From: Litoditis marina
Taxonomy: Eukaryota > Nematoda > Chromadorea > Rhabditida > Rhabditidae
Length of the DNA: 64,000 bases
Assembly (NCBI GenBank): GCA_964036275.1
Contig: OZ038439.1
Location: forward strand, 10,744,904-10,808,903
Direction: 5' to 3'
Part shown: positions 12,801 to 24,071 of the stretch, piece by piece
Layout of the letters: each line of letters starts with the position of its first letter
Numbering within the stretch: the stretch's first letter is position 1
Program-made: the position numbers and the translations under genes
The notes under the pieces: generated by a model
Told to the model about the DNA's origin: nothing
Databases searched by the model: none
What the model saw: only the letters and a program-made list of their open reading frames with translations

Positions 12801-15103
12801 TGTTTCACGTGAGTGTGCAGTTGACTAACAGTATATCTGGAGCTGAAGTGTCATGAAGGTTACATATCATAGTTGTAATCAGATCTGCGTACGTATGTTA
12901 GAAGATCCCGGCACCTTCATCCCATCCTGCGTCTCTAGCTTTGCCACACTATTTCTTGTCTCTTACATAACGGCGGGATGCGAAAGCAGAGAAATAGTGT
13001 GTGTTTGAGGAGACGCAGGATGGGATGAAGGTGCCGGGATCTTCTAGCATACGTACTCTGCGTACGTAACCCAATGGTTGATTCCCCGTTATGCTCAGAT
13101 ATCAAACCACAAATCGAGCAGTACTACACGTATGGCTTCATCCGATTATGATTCCTGTAGTTTGACCTGATGAGGTCATCAGAAATACGATCGAACTGAG
13201 ATGAACGCGGCGCAGTTTACTTTGATCACAGCGATATCTATAGTCATGTGGTATCTTAATACTGGTGGGGTCATCACAAAATTCTATCCACCACAAATTT
13301 ATGTTATGCCGCCTAGAATAAGCCTAATCAAACAAGTGATGCGAAGTTTTGTTTCAAGAATAAGTTAAATTAGCGTATATCACGAACATCTCATGTTTTT
13401 TTAGTGCACTTCAACATCATGCCCATGGAGTTTCCAGCCTGTTTTTCTGATATGTTACAAATTCTTTATCAGAAACAAAGAATGACCCAAATTTACAATT
13501 ATTCAATATTCAAAATGTATATACTTCAATCTGTCATTTAATTCACTGCATGTCCCGTTTTGCTGGCAAGGAAGTAGTTTTCGGTTGTTTTGCTACATTC
13601 GAGACAGATAGATTGTTCAAATTTCTGAGAAAGCGTTCTTTTCTACTGGGAGTAATCTATCTTTTGGGGTACGCCGCGAGTAAGATCTATGCCCGTTTTT
13701 GTCAGCTGCCAGCTATTTTGGACTACTGTAAGTGTTCGAGGGGAGTTGTGTGGTCTAGTATACTGGAAGTAAACTGAATAGTCACGTAAAGTTAGCATGC
13801 TAATGGAGCAACGTGCACTTTGTCATTGTAGTTTCTGAGTTCTGCTGTGTTTGACATGGCTCGCCGCTCGCGTTTATGTTCAATAGACAAACACTACACT
13901 GAATTTTCGAATAATACACCTTATATAGTACAAATTTAACTAATTGAAACAATTTTGTTTGGGGAAAGCATTGGCTGCTTTTGCCACAGATGGAAAAAAA
14001 ATTGGGTAGAAAATTAGTTGTCACGAATAATATAATATATGGAGGGAATGATGTGCATATTTTTTAATTATTGAAAAAGTAGAGAATAAGTTCTAATTAA
14101 TATTTTTTTTTGCAAATCTCACAATACCAAAAATGGTTTCTGTCTACAAAAACGTTCAAAGAAAGGGATAGTCCTCCTGCACTTCTTGATGTTTGAGAAA
14201 ATTCATCTTGAAAAGTGGATGTTATTCCGTAAACCGTATTGATCATACATTCTCATGCATTTTTGACAGACCTTTTAGCACTTTTATGAGCTTCTGCCGA
14301 GTTTTTAATCGCAACTTTGACTCCAACACTAAGCAGGGGTTTTCAAATTGAAACTCTCTAATAAAATAGTTGGTTTGTGTCAGAATAATAACAATAATAG
14401 CAATAATAAACATGACATTGAATAGAAACTCACCTCTCTGCCATGTACATCATGGTTCTCGCATGACTCTTCGAATTCCAAGTGTTGGCGAATAAAATGT
14501 TTGACGAATGCGAGAGAGCACATAATAACAGGAGGGTGCAGAGTTTACGTATCTAAAATATCATTCAGTCAAAAATGATGAAACGTTAAACTAGTTAAAT
14601 TTGTTTCTGTCTCTAACCCTCTCGGTCTCTCTCCTCTCTCCCTCTTTCTTTCGCTCTTCCTCCTCTGGTCTTTCTCTCTCTAGTTCATCATACGCTCAAT
14701 CAACCTCTTCCTTGTCTCCTATAACCTCTCTCTTTCTCTAACTCTCTCCAAATGTCGTCTATCTCCTCAAAGCTGCTTCCAATTGCCTACGCAATGCAAA
14801 AATGATGTGAAAATTGCCCCTCATCAACGATCTCTCAGCTCATTGACTTTTCCATATTATTATTTTTTTCCCAAATACACTCATATAATGTATTTTTACA
14901 GTTAGTTTCTATATTTTCTTGTTTTTGGCCTTAGAAGGTTTTACAAATTTGAAAGTTTCCAAACGTCTCCGAACGAGAAGAAGTGTTGTCAGAGTTTAAA
15001 CACCCTAAAAATAGGAATGTTGTTCATCAGTTGGTGGTAGAGAGAAAACATATGTTTTTACAAAAAGTTTTACAACAAATAAACAAAAACAAAAACTGAC
15101 CAT
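3817..15103 (-). CDS. ugt: UDP-glycosyltransferase (UGT), 15 exons
   Basis: Exons, 5' to 3': 15103-15101 (ATG only), 14552-14434, 10303-10203, 8835-8710, 8454-8320, 7964-7904, 7635-7545, 7111-7025, 6780-6687, 6407-6295, 5770-5696, 5290-5187, 4778-4661, 4372-4298, 4011-3817. All phases join, giving 498 residues, normal for the family. Family members transfer sugar from a UDP-sugar to small lipophilic compounds in the ER lumen. Residues 1-17 look like a signal peptide; H31 in NSKSHAR fits the catalytic His, and FDIVIAD ends at D133, near the usual acid partner. The UDP-binding signature is clear: [12 protein letters not shown] from W347, FFTHGG to G367, FFADQ to Q390. The C-terminus has one membrane span and then ends almost at once in FVVSS, without the usual lysine-rich cytosolic tail. 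Intron 2 is 4.1 kb. Confidence is high for exons 2-15 and lower for the one-codon exon 1. Confidence 0.93.
5407..5602 (-). repeat. tRNA-like TATAGT repeat, copy 3 (in UGT intron 11)
   Basis: Complete copy between UGT exons 11 and 12, starting TATAATGAGTGCC on the plus strand and ending GGCGACTACTATA. Box B has one change (GGTTCGGTTCC). Confidence 0.88.
5940..6185. repeat. GC-rich inverted repeat in UGT intron 10
   Basis: GGTCGGTGATAAGAGTGTGG near 6015-6034 has its reverse complement near 6133-6155. The arms also hold repeated GGCGGTCGGT units. The segment is much more GC-rich than its surroundings and could fold into a long hairpin. No relative was found elsewhere in the window. Confidence 0.75.
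7125..7249. mobile_element. Palindromic MITE, family M1 (copy b)
   Basis: CAAAGAAGGACGATTATGTG opens and the complement closes at TTCTTTAA. It lies 14 bp upstream of UGT exon 8 in transcription order, in intron 7. Confidence 0.88.
7376..7533. mobile_element. MITE family M3 (CTCATGAG-rich), diverged copy
   Basis: Contains repeated CTCATGAG palindromes and ends GCTACGCCTCCAG, close to the CTACGCCGCCAGG end of better copies. It ends 12 bp from the donor of UGT exon 7, inside intron 7. Confidence 0.7.
8005..8290. repeat. GA-rich microsatellite in UGT intron 5
   Basis: Nearly pure purine tract (GAGAGA with AAAGA interruptions) on the plus strand. It makes long open frames on the minus strand that read as Ser/Leu/Phe-rich translations of the tract and are not genes. 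Confidence 0.9.
12701..12834 (+). mobile_element. Repeat family M5 (copy a)
   Basis: Contains the family landmarks in order: AGTGAGCATTCTAAT, a GTGCCCTTTGTCATT block, CTGTGTTCAACATGTTTCAC and TTGACTAACAGTA. Orientation is set arbitrarily by this order. Confidence 0.75.
12889..13056. mobile_element. Palindromic MITE, family M4 (copy b)
   Basis: Starts GTACGTATGTTAGAAGATCC and ends GATCTTCTAGCATACGTAC; the arms share CTTCATCCCATCCTGCGTCT and its complement. This is the best preserved copy of the family. Confidence 0.9.
13752..13862 (+). mobile_element. Repeat family M5 (copy b), partial
   Basis: Has GGAAGTAAACTGAATAGTCA, GTGCACTTTGTCATTG and TTCTGCTGTGTTTGACATG; the right end with GACTAACAG is missing. 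Confidence 0.7.
14615..14745. repeat. CT-rich low-complexity stretch in UGT intron 1
   Basis: Interrupted CT/CTT repeats between UGT exons 1 and 2. Confidence 0.8.
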
Positions 15104-16715
15104 TCCGGGTTGAAAGACGCAGCGTGAACTGCGGTGCTTTCTTATCTCGTTGAATGATTAGATAGTTCTCTGGCGCTGTCAATCTAATCGGCGGCGTGAT
15201 TCCTTTTTATATTTACAGAAAAACATTCACGTGCACTTAGATTGAGAATCCGGCAAATAATGACAAAATTGAGCTATATGAAGTTTACTGCGCAAATAGT
15301 GTAATGGAAAAAAGTAGTGATAGAACCAGCTATAGTCGTCGCCAACGGAAAGGCGGGAGGGTACTGTATATCTCACTTTCCGCTGTGTACACACAGATGT
15401 CTTCGATTCCAAAGTTTGCCGGTTATATGCTCTAATAGCGCAGTGGTTTGCGCCCTGCTCCGTATCTTTTGCTCGTGAGTTCGATTCCGGCGAGAGACAA
15501 AACATAATAAATTTGGCATTCACTAAACATTGTTACAAACAGTTTTTACCTGTCCCGTACCACGTTTTATACCTCCTGGATTGGTCTCATCATCTTTGCA
15601 ACTAAACTACGAACAATTTATCTAACAATCATTCAGATCCTAGAATAATATTTGTTTTGTAACTGATGATTTGGTTGTGAGCTCGTCAACCGTCGATCAA
15701 TCGAATACCAAACTTCTTGATAACTATAGTTTGAGTTTACCTTGAAAAACAAAAGAAAAATACTCGTATAGCTACAAAAGTATAACTGTTTTGGAATGTT
15801 ACGCATAATACATCAATTAGTGTCTAACTGGTTCGGTTTTTACTTTTTGATGATTGATAATGCCTCATAGGATAGACAGCGAAAAACGGTCTTTGATTAA
15901 GTGGCAAATGTAGTTTGATCAGCTGTTCTTCCAAGTCCCCGTGTTTCACCGACCAGACTATAAAGTTCACTTTACGTGAAAATTGACATTTACATTATTT
16001 ACCTTTTAATTTAAGATATATTCACTTCATAAAGTTTTTGATAAGAAGTTGTATTTACTACGGATGTTTTTGTCTCACTATTTCGAGATAGAAATGTAGA
16101 ACATAGCATTGGAAACTACTTTTCTCAACATATTATTTAAGTGAAGTCTCATTCCATTGGTTTTTTCAAGGAAACTGTATTGTGTTAAGCTCCCATATTT
16201 AGCCGCATAATTTGAAAACAAACCGATTCGACTGGATTCATCTATTTGAATCAAATTATTTAGGGACATGAATCAATTGTAATGTGGTTTACGAGATGTG
16301 CATCAGACACGCTCGTCGCAGATTTTGAATACTTTGTATTTCGCGGTCGATATGTTTTCAGAGTTGAACAACAAACTCTTCCAGTGAAAACTCAAACCCT
16401 CAAAATCTCAATCGTCCTTTTTCAGAAATTATATTCCGTGTGTTTGTAGTTCGATCAACAGTGCTTTTTCTGGAAGCTCGTAAATTTTGGCCAGTACCAA
16501 GTACAAACTACAACTCAGATTCGTTCACATTTATACTATTCTGAATAGAAACCTCAAACCCTTTTCAAGTGTTTCCCGTTATGCAAATGAGCCCTCCACA
16601 CTCTCGCAACCCCTCTTGTTTCCCACTTTCAAGAGATCAAATTTCGCCTCGGGCAACAAAAACGCGACTAAGCTCTTGTTATCTCGGATTACGGGATTTG
16701 CAGGGATTCTCCTCG
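15104..16715. other. Region upstream of UGT, no gene seen
   Basis: Should contain the UGT 5' leader and promoter just beyond 15103 (reading leftwards). It carries one tRNA-like repeat copy; the rest is unremarkable AT-rich DNA without a convincing exon or core promoter motif. Confidence 0.5.
15331..15525 (+). repeat. tRNA-like TATAGT repeat, copy 4
   Basis: Starts TATAGTCGTCGCCAACGG, keeps the A box TAGCGCAGTGG, and has box B AGTTCGATTCC. The right end reads GGCATTCACTAA, so the terminal TATA is lost. Confidence 0.88.
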
Positions 16716-16771
16716 AATTCTCTCTCTCTCTCTCTGTTTCTCTCTTTCTTTGTTTCTATCTTTCTCCCCTC

Positions 16772-16802
<31 letters not shown>

Positions 16803-17015
16803 TTCCCTGTTCCCTCTTTCGCTTCAATGCGTCGAAGTCTCTCTAACCGGTGTATGTTTCATTATTCATTCCCTTGGTCACTTCACACTAGCCACTGACA
16901 TAATTACGAATACTTTGGTAAATCCGTTTCTCTCTTTCTCTCTCTCTCCCTCTCTCTCTCTGTCTCTCTCCCTCCCCTCTCTCTCTTCCTCTCTCTCTCT
17001 CTCTCTCTCTCTTTA

Positions 17016-17064
<49 letters not shown>

Positions 17065-17151
17065 ACTCTTTCTCTCTCTTTCTCTCTCTCTCCCTCTCTC
17101 TCTCTGTCTCTCTCCCTCCCCTCTCTCTCTTCCTCTCTCTCTCTCTCTCTT

Positions 17152-17186
<35 letters not shown>

Positions 17187-17249
17187 TCTCTCTCTGTCTC
17201 TCTCCCTCCCCTCTCTCTCTTCCTCTCTCTCTCTCTCTCTCTCTCTTTA

Positions 17250-17296
<47 letters not shown>

Positions 17297-17351
17297 ACTC
17301 TTTCTCTCTCTTTCTCTCTCTCTCTCCCTCTCTCTCTCTGTCTCTCTCCCT

Positions 17352-17386
<35 letters not shown>

Positions 17387-17623
17387 ACTCTTTCTCTCTC
17401 TTTCTCTCTCTCTCCCTCTCTCTCTCTCTGTCTCTCTCCCTCCCCTCTCTCTCTTCCTCTCTCTCTCTCTCTCTCTCTCTTTACTCTCTCTCCCCCCTTT
17501 CTCTCTCTCTTCCTCTCTCTCTCTCTCTCTCTCTTTACTCTCTCTCTCCTCTCTCTCTCCCTCTCTCTCTCCTCTCTCTATCTCTCTCTCTCTCTCTCCC
17601 TCTCTCTCTCTGTCTCTCTCCCT

Positions 17624-17658
<35 letters not shown>

Positions 17659-17772
17659 ACTCTTTCTCTCTCTTTCTCTCTCTCTCCCTCTCTCTCTCTC
17701 TTTACTCTCTCTCCCCCCTTTCTCTCTCTCTTCCTCTCTCTCTCTCTCTCTCTCTCTTTACTCTCTCTCTCC

Positions 17773-17814
<42 letters not shown>

Positions 17815-17820
17815 TCTCCT
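16716..17820. repeat. 1.1-kb CT microsatellite with higher-order structure
   Basis: Nearly continuous CT repeats from 16716 to 16805 and 16925 to 17820. Interruptions are not random: GTCTCTCTCCCTCCCC recurs about six times and CTTCACTCTTTCTC about four times, so the array is built of larger units of variable length. The long Ser/Leu open frame across it and the Arg/Glu frame on the other strand are translations of the repeat, not genes. Confidence 0.95.
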
Positions 17821-20433
17821 ATTCCTGGGTCCCATCTGGTCCCGTGCTCAATCCCGTTGCAACTGCAAACTCCGGATACTTCATTTCATTCGCATCGAAA
17901 CACAATTTTAACGTTAATTTGTGATTACGAACAATACGAATTTGGGTTATTTAGTCATCTTGTTTTCCATTGACTATAAGTTATTTTTGTATTACATTGT
18001 ACACTTTTTAATGTTGAGTAGATAAACCCAAGTTAGAAAGTGAACATACTCTTTCTCTTTGTCTCCATCTCTTCTCTCTCCCTATCTCTCTTTTCTTTAT
18101 TTCCCTCTCTCTCTCCCTCTCTCTCTCTTTTCACGTTCTTCTGTGTAGGAGTGTGCTCAGAATTCAAACCCTGTTAAGAATGGTCATTTTTCATTCTCAA
18201 ACCTCCCACGAATGAAAGAGTAATGACAACTTATCATGCGGCAAAAAACGCCAAAAATCTCAACTAGCTGACTAATATGCATATTAATAGAAGATTCATT
18301 GAATGCAATCATTCTTGTTTGAAATCAACTTAATAATTAGAATGTGTTGTACATGGACCAATTTTGCTTTCCAGAATTCATGGAAATGACATAGTTTAAA
18401 CGGGTGTTTTTGGTATCCGAAACGTGAAACAAAGTGTGGTTTGAATAACTTGTTACGGTTTTTCGCTGGAGTTATTGAACATACTTATTTGAATTTTTTC
18501 GGTACGAAAAATGTTTTTGTAGAAGTTTTCCTAAAATGATGTTACAACTGCGTGATTCGCGTTTGCACCTAATGGGTTACACTACTCATTCTCACACATT
18601 TTAGAGATCATAAATTTACACACTCACGACTGAACATCGCGTAATTTTGTGTGTAACAAATACGAATCTAGAGTAAAATCTCCCTTTTTCGCACGTTTTA
18701 CACTTAAATTATGTTAATTTGAACTATATATTGTTTGAGTGAACTTTTTGATGGAAAATTAGTGTTATACTCATTCGAAATAAAAATATTTGTTGTCATT
18801 AAGACTAATGAGAGCAACACCAAACTCGTCTAAAATCAGGGTCGAAACGATTTTGAGTGACACTTTTAAGTGAGAAAATATTTCGATATAACACTAATAA
18901 AAATTATTTTGCCGTACATAGTTTGCTCTGCCTGGGTGGAACTTATCTTAGTTGTAGTTCGTAGTCTGATCTGCCTACAAACCATAATTTTTCATCACGA
19001 ACCAACTCCGAACATGCCCTGTATTTTACGAAATCGCGTTTAGTCGAAACAGTTCAAGAACCGAACGGTTCGGAAAAATACTGTATTTTTTAGTCGAGAC
19101 GCCAAAAAATCGATTTGTATTCCCACCATGCTGTATTTTACTGTAAGTACAGTAAAATACTGTAACACAACCAGGGACGTTCTGAGAAGCATAGTATGAA
19201 GTTTTTGCCTTTGTATTGATTGATTTATTTATTTACATGCAAACATGTGAGATACATAGAGAAAACAGAATGAATGAAAACCAACTGAGTTCGAGCCATA
19301 TGAAAACGAGAATCGAAATCATGATGAACAGAAAGGTGAACATTGAATGAGCATATTTAACACTATAGTACAACGTATATATCACTATAGTATGTATCTC
19401 ACTTTTACCTGAACAATAGGATTTGTTCTATAACATATGTTGCTTTAACTTCTGTTGTTGTTGTATGGTTTATATTATCTTCCACTTTCTCACATTCGCT
19501 TTTTCTCAATGTTTACTACATCTGATAAATCTCGAGTTCGTACTTTCAACTTTACCCAGCTCAGTAATCAGCTGGTGTTTCAGCCTATGGTATACATCAC
19601 ACAAATTAGATATTTCGGCCATCTTACAACATATATATATATTATGTATACAAAAATACTTATATGTTCATCTGTTATTCCTCGTTTTTCGTAATAACTC
19701 TGCTAGTATTTCATCTTTGCTTGAATAGTCTCTTGTACCTTCTTTTCGATTCATATACATATAAATATTAAAAACATGTATTTACAAAATCCTCTTTGTA
19801 TTTCTCAACTATACAATTTGTTCTATAACATGTGTTATTTCGTAATAACCCTGCTAGTATTTCAGCCTTCTTTCCCCTATTTTTGCTGTGTAATGTGCGT
19901 CGCCTCAAAACGCGGATCGACTTAGCCGAACATGCCTGAGGTGAGTTGATTTATTTCGGATAATATAAATTTAGTTTTTCACGACAATTAAACAAATGGG
20001 TAGTGTAAACTGTATTATCAAAAATATTTGTATAGAAAGATGAAATATATCAATGAAAAGCTCTGGGTAAGAACAGAACAAAAAATTGATAACCGGAGAA
20101 AAAACGCTGTGGTTTTTCTACTTTGTAAAGAGTTCAAATGTTGTGATGACTTGCGCGTAGCAGTGTTCATCTTTCCTTTCCGGTATGCTTCTGGAAATGA
20201 AAACAAATCAACAGTATGCTCGAATAACCCTATTTATACTTGAAGTAAATTGAATGGTCACGTAGAGTAAGTTATATTGAGGCATCGTGCACTTTGTCAT
20301 TGCACGTTCCTGAGTTGTGATATGTTTAACATGTTTCACGTGACTATGAAATTGACGAACAGTAGAGCGGTACAATTATCCTTGGTTATTATTTTCCCTT
20401 ATCAAACTGAACTGCAGAACTACTATAGTGCTC
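17821..20433. other. Gene-poor AT-rich region
   Basis: No exon recognised. It holds a CT-rich patch at 18050-18130, a short perfect palindromic run around 19130-19165 (TATTTTACTGTA and its complement TACAGTAAAATA), and a local duplication (TTTGTTCTATAACAT near 19422 and near 19814; ATAAC.CTGCTAGTATTTC near 19692 and near 19845). Confidence 0.6.
20234..20363 (+). mobile_element. Repeat family M5 (copy c)
   Basis: GAAGTAAATTGAATGGTCAC, then GGCATCGTGCACTTTGTCAT, then TGTTTCACGTGACT and GACGAACAGTA in the family order. Confidence 0.78.
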
Positions 20434-20956
20434 ACATTTCTCAACTGGACTCGTTGGCAGCGTGCCAAAAGTTTTGGAAGACTATTTGGAGAAAACACAT
20501 TTCCCTGAACACGATTTATAACGAAGGGGAAAAACTCGGGAGTAGTTTACATTTGCCCCCCACCCTGGTCGAAAATGGGTTGAAAAGGGCCCGTACTACA
20601 ATCGCCCCCCACCTTTGGGGGGCGATTATACACCATGCTTATTTACTGCAGGCATGGGTTGAGTGGGGGGTGATTGTTCATCAGTTCCGGGTATGTACTA
20701 TCACCCCCCATTTTGTATTGTGGGGGTTGATTGTTCATTGTCGAAGATGTACAATGTCCCCCCACCCATTTACCAATTACCCCCCACCTTCGCGCGACTT
20801 TTCTGGGATTTCAATTAGGTGGGGGGTAATAGTACCACGAGGGGGGTGATTGTCGGGTGGGGGGCGATTGTACATTTTTCCCGAAAACTCTTCACATAAA
20901 TTTATGTTTTTCAAAGTATTCCGAAATGTTCAAAAGTCCAGTTGGGAAATGTGCGA
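20434..20956. mobile_element. Inverted-repeat element with C/G-homopolymer hairpin
   Basis: Outer ends are inverted: CACATTTCTCAACTGGACT at the left and AGTCCAGTTGGGAAATGTG at the right. Inside, at about 20527-20893, a second pair of arms (CTCGGGAG..TTTGCCCCCCACCC and its complement GGGTGGGGGGCGATTG) surrounds many short CCCCCCAC/GTGGGGGG blocks, often followed by GATTGT. The inside could be a separate element nested in the outer one. No protein is encoded; the 190-residue open frame across it reads through the G/C runs. Confidence 0.8.
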
Positions 20957-21177
20957 ACTATAACTATGCAGCTTAGCCTTGAGCAGCCAAGAGGGACAAT
21001 GTTTTTAGCGGCCCACATTAACTTTTCATAATCCGAGTCCGCGATCGAATTTTGAAGACGCCACAAACCAAAGTTCTACCGAATCGGAATTTGGGAACGC
21101 TTATAAACTCGTAATCAGAATATTCACAAAACTTATACAATATGTTCATCAAAAGAATACTTATCTAGTGTATTCAT

Positions 21178-21312
21178 GTTATACTAGAAGTAAATTAAAT
21201 AGTCACGTGAAGTCGGCATTCTAATGAGGCATCGTGCACTTTGCCGTTGCACGTTTCAGATTCCGGCTGTATTAAACATCTTACACGTTACTGTGCAGTT
21301 GACTAACAGTAT
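21178..21312 (+). mobile_element. Repeat family M5 (copy d), well preserved
   Basis: Complete set of landmarks from ACTAGAAGTAAATTAAATAG through GAGGCATCGTGCACTTTGCC to GACTAACAGTAT. Confidence 0.82.
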
Positions 21313-21322
21313 GGTTCATTTC

Positions 21323-21532
21323 ATTCCCACTGAGACTTTGGCAGCGTGCCAATGAAACTTCGAATGAATATACTTCATAGGAACAACACGTTCTAAGAAA
21401 ATAATTCTACCTACGTACTGTAAAGAACGTTATCTCCCGCCAGAATATATGTTAGTGTTTTGGAAAACATAAACATGGAGAAAAGCTGTCTAGGAATTTT
21501 GTTGGCACGTTGCCGAGGTCTCAGTAGGAATT
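21323..21532. mobile_element. MITE family M6 with ~29-bp terminal inverted repeats
   Basis: Left end ATTCCCACTGAGACTTTGGC, right end GTCTCAGTAGGAAT preceded by TTGGCACGTTGCCGAG, together an imperfect 29-bp inverted repeat. Related end sequences appear near 47395-47425 and at the right edge of the window (about 63970-63997). Confidence 0.82.
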
Positions 21533-22022
21533 GCGAAGACTATATGAAACCGCTCACTCCTTTACACGTGAAGAAAGTTGTTTGTTCTTCTACAATTTAT
21601 CATTCTCAATATTAATCTAACCCTCACAGAAATTGGGTGCACAGCTCGAACTCTAAATTCAAAAACAAACCAGAATCCGGCAGTAAATTGTTGAGATGGC
21701 ATGCGCGTTTGAGCTTTCTGTCATTTTTGATTGCGCCTTTTTTGTGCGACCTCCCCCTCCTCTCGCGAGGCATATTCCATATAAGACGCTGCAATCTAAA
21801 AAAATTTCACAATCGAGTTTATTCCGAGAAAACAGGACAATATGGGAAGAGAAAAGAAACGTCTTTCATTTGTCAAGAAAAATTGATTATTTGGGGTGTT
21901 TTCTGGATGATAAACTGTTCCTAAAATTTGTTGTATGTGGACGAAAGAAAGATTATTTGCACATGGTAATGTCTCAAAAGCAACGCATTTTGTCACTTAG
22001 TGGAGAGATGTGTAGTTAGCCA

Positions 22023-22255
22023 AGGAGCACACAATTCCAATTATTTATTTTTTGGGAGCACACAATTTCAATCATTTATTTTTTGGGAGCACGAAATTTC
22101 AATCATTTATTTTTTGGGAGCACACAATTTCAATCATTTATTTTTTGGGAGCACACAATTTCAATCATTTATTTTTTGGGAGCACACAATTTCAATCATT
22201 TATTTTTTGGGAACACACTATTTCAATCATTTATTTTTTGGAAACACACAATTTC
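22023..22255 (+). repeat. 31-bp tandem satellite, left array (about 7.5 units)
   Basis: Unit begins GGAGCACACAATTTCAATCA and continues TTTATTTTTTG. Units are nearly identical, with small changes in the first and last. Confidence 0.95.
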
Positions 22256-23816
22256 TATTGTTCTTGCATAAATTCATACACTCAATGAACGTTAACAAAC
22301 ACGTTCACAACGTATCAACAACGTTCACAACACTCACCGTTACCGTACATATCAAGGTTTATGCGAGCATCGGCCTAACATCCTCCCCATTTAATACTGT
22401 GCAGAATGAAATATTCAGGAAAAACTCATTGTGTTCCCATTTTCCACTTTTTTTTCTCGAATTCGGAGCCTATGGGCCTGTAGTTTCCAAATCTACTAAA
22501 TTGAGTCAAATCCGACTGAACTTCCGATAGAATTCCGTGGTCGATACTTCGTACAATCAGAAAAGCAGTGATTCATTCCGATCTTTCAAACACTCGAGAA
22601 TAATCCCGGTACATTCTTTCGAAAATAGAAAACATTCCATGACAAGAAGTTCGAACGGCAAAAACTTCGAGTTCGGTAAAACCCACGACAATACGTCTAA
22701 TTTTCCGAATTTTCACAATCTAAATAATATTTCAAGAGTTTCTGTTCAAGACGTTGCCAATTGAACTATTCATAGAAAAGTCTCAGATGATAAAAGACTG
22801 ATAGAAGTGAGTGGCAAAATGTTATTTATGTCATTTTTCTGTACCACTGATGGTTACTCATATTTCAGTAACCCAAATTCACTTCAACTATCACTTCGAC
22901 TAAAAATTCGATTAGTAAACATAAAGTATAGAAATGAATCATGATTGTGAATTTGCTTAAAATCTGTAGGTTAAAAATGGTGAATTTTATTACTTTCTTG
23001 AGAATGGTGAATTTCATTACTTTCCAATCAGAATGCAAGTACACAGTTTAATATATAAGTTATATTTTAATTCTGTTATGAATACACACTATCTAACCTT
23101 TACTCTTATAACCTTTCATTCAAAACGTTTGGAATTAGTAAGTGTCAAATTCTGCAGTCTGTGGCGTTAACATGTTAACTTTTGCTCTCGTCGTCCACGC
23201 GCTCTCCCGCATTCGCACACTCTCTCATTATCTCTATACGCATTGGCTCCGCCCACTCTCTCGCATCCAGACAGTATCAGACAGCCGAACTCCCCCATAT
23301 ATGACGGCAAGATTTATTTGGACTTGGTGAAAACTGTTGGTGAGAGTCCTTTTAACAAAAGTGCACGAATATACAAGTTTCAAATATGATAGGTTTTCAC
23401 ATAAGAATTCATCACCAAAGGATGTATTTATATTGAAGAAGAAGCCGTCCAGAGATAATAGAGAAACCGGCAAGTTTATCAGTGTTCTGCATTCGCATTT
23501 CTTAGAAACAATCGCGTCTTTCATATGGTGAGAACGTGGGGAAGGCCCACGTAAACTATGGAAGATTTTTTGAACATTGTAGTTGTAACTCAAAGTTTTT
23601 GCCTTTCAACTGTTCTCGTTACCGGAATTCAGCACTGGTCATTTCATCGACTCCGCACAAACTGATGCTTTTGTTCGTTTTCGGACTTTCCCTCGAACGA
23701 ATTTATTCTTCAGTGTCCTCCTAGACGAAAATATCAAAAATGGGAAAAATCCAGTTTGCACGGATTTCGAAAACAAATATTTGAAAACCGAATATTCCAA
23801 AAAAAATGATTTAAAT

Positions 23817-24071
23817 TATGTTTTCAAAAAATAAATGCTTGAAGTTGTGTGTTCCCAAAAAATAAATGATTGAAATTGTGTGCACCCAAAAAATAAATGA
23901 TTGAAATTGTGTGCTCCCAAAAAATAAATGATTGAAATTGTGTGCTCCCAAAGAATAAATGATTGAAATTGTGTGCTCCCAAAAAATAAATGATTGAAAT
24001 TGTGTGCTCCCAAAAAATAAATGATTGAAATTGTGTGCTCCCAAAAAACAAATGATTGAAATTGTGTGCTA
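23817..24071 (-). repeat. 31-bp tandem satellite, right array (about 8 units, inverted)
   Basis: Same unit as the left array on the opposite strand (plus strand reads AAATAAATGATTGAAATTGT). Together the two arrays form a long inverted repeat 1.5 kb apart. Confidence 0.95.

Larger units (their letters stand above)
10304..14433 (-). other. UGT intron 2 (4.1 kb): repeats, no gene recognised
   Basis: Contains a duplicated block (CGTTAGACAACCCCATTTT at about 10734 and again near 10901), a second duplicated block (TTCAATGTT..ACGGCGAGTA at about 11277 and 11438), MITE copies of families M4 and M5, and otherwise plain AT-rich DNA. An open frame at 11745-12077 (+) has no recognisable domain and no clear splice context. 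Confidence 0.6.

Noticed and set aside
16750..17973. A 407-codon open frame (+) and a 166-codon frame (-) across the CT array
   Set aside because: Pure translation of the CT/GA repeat (Ser-Leu and Arg-Glu strings), with no splice context or non-repeat domain.
20277..20849. A 190-codon open frame (+)
   Set aside because: Crosses a family M5 repeat and the C/G-rich hairpin element; no recognisable domain.
22023..22255. Possible CRISPR-like array
   Set aside because: Direct repeats without spacers, in a eukaryotic genome: a satellite, not CRISPR.
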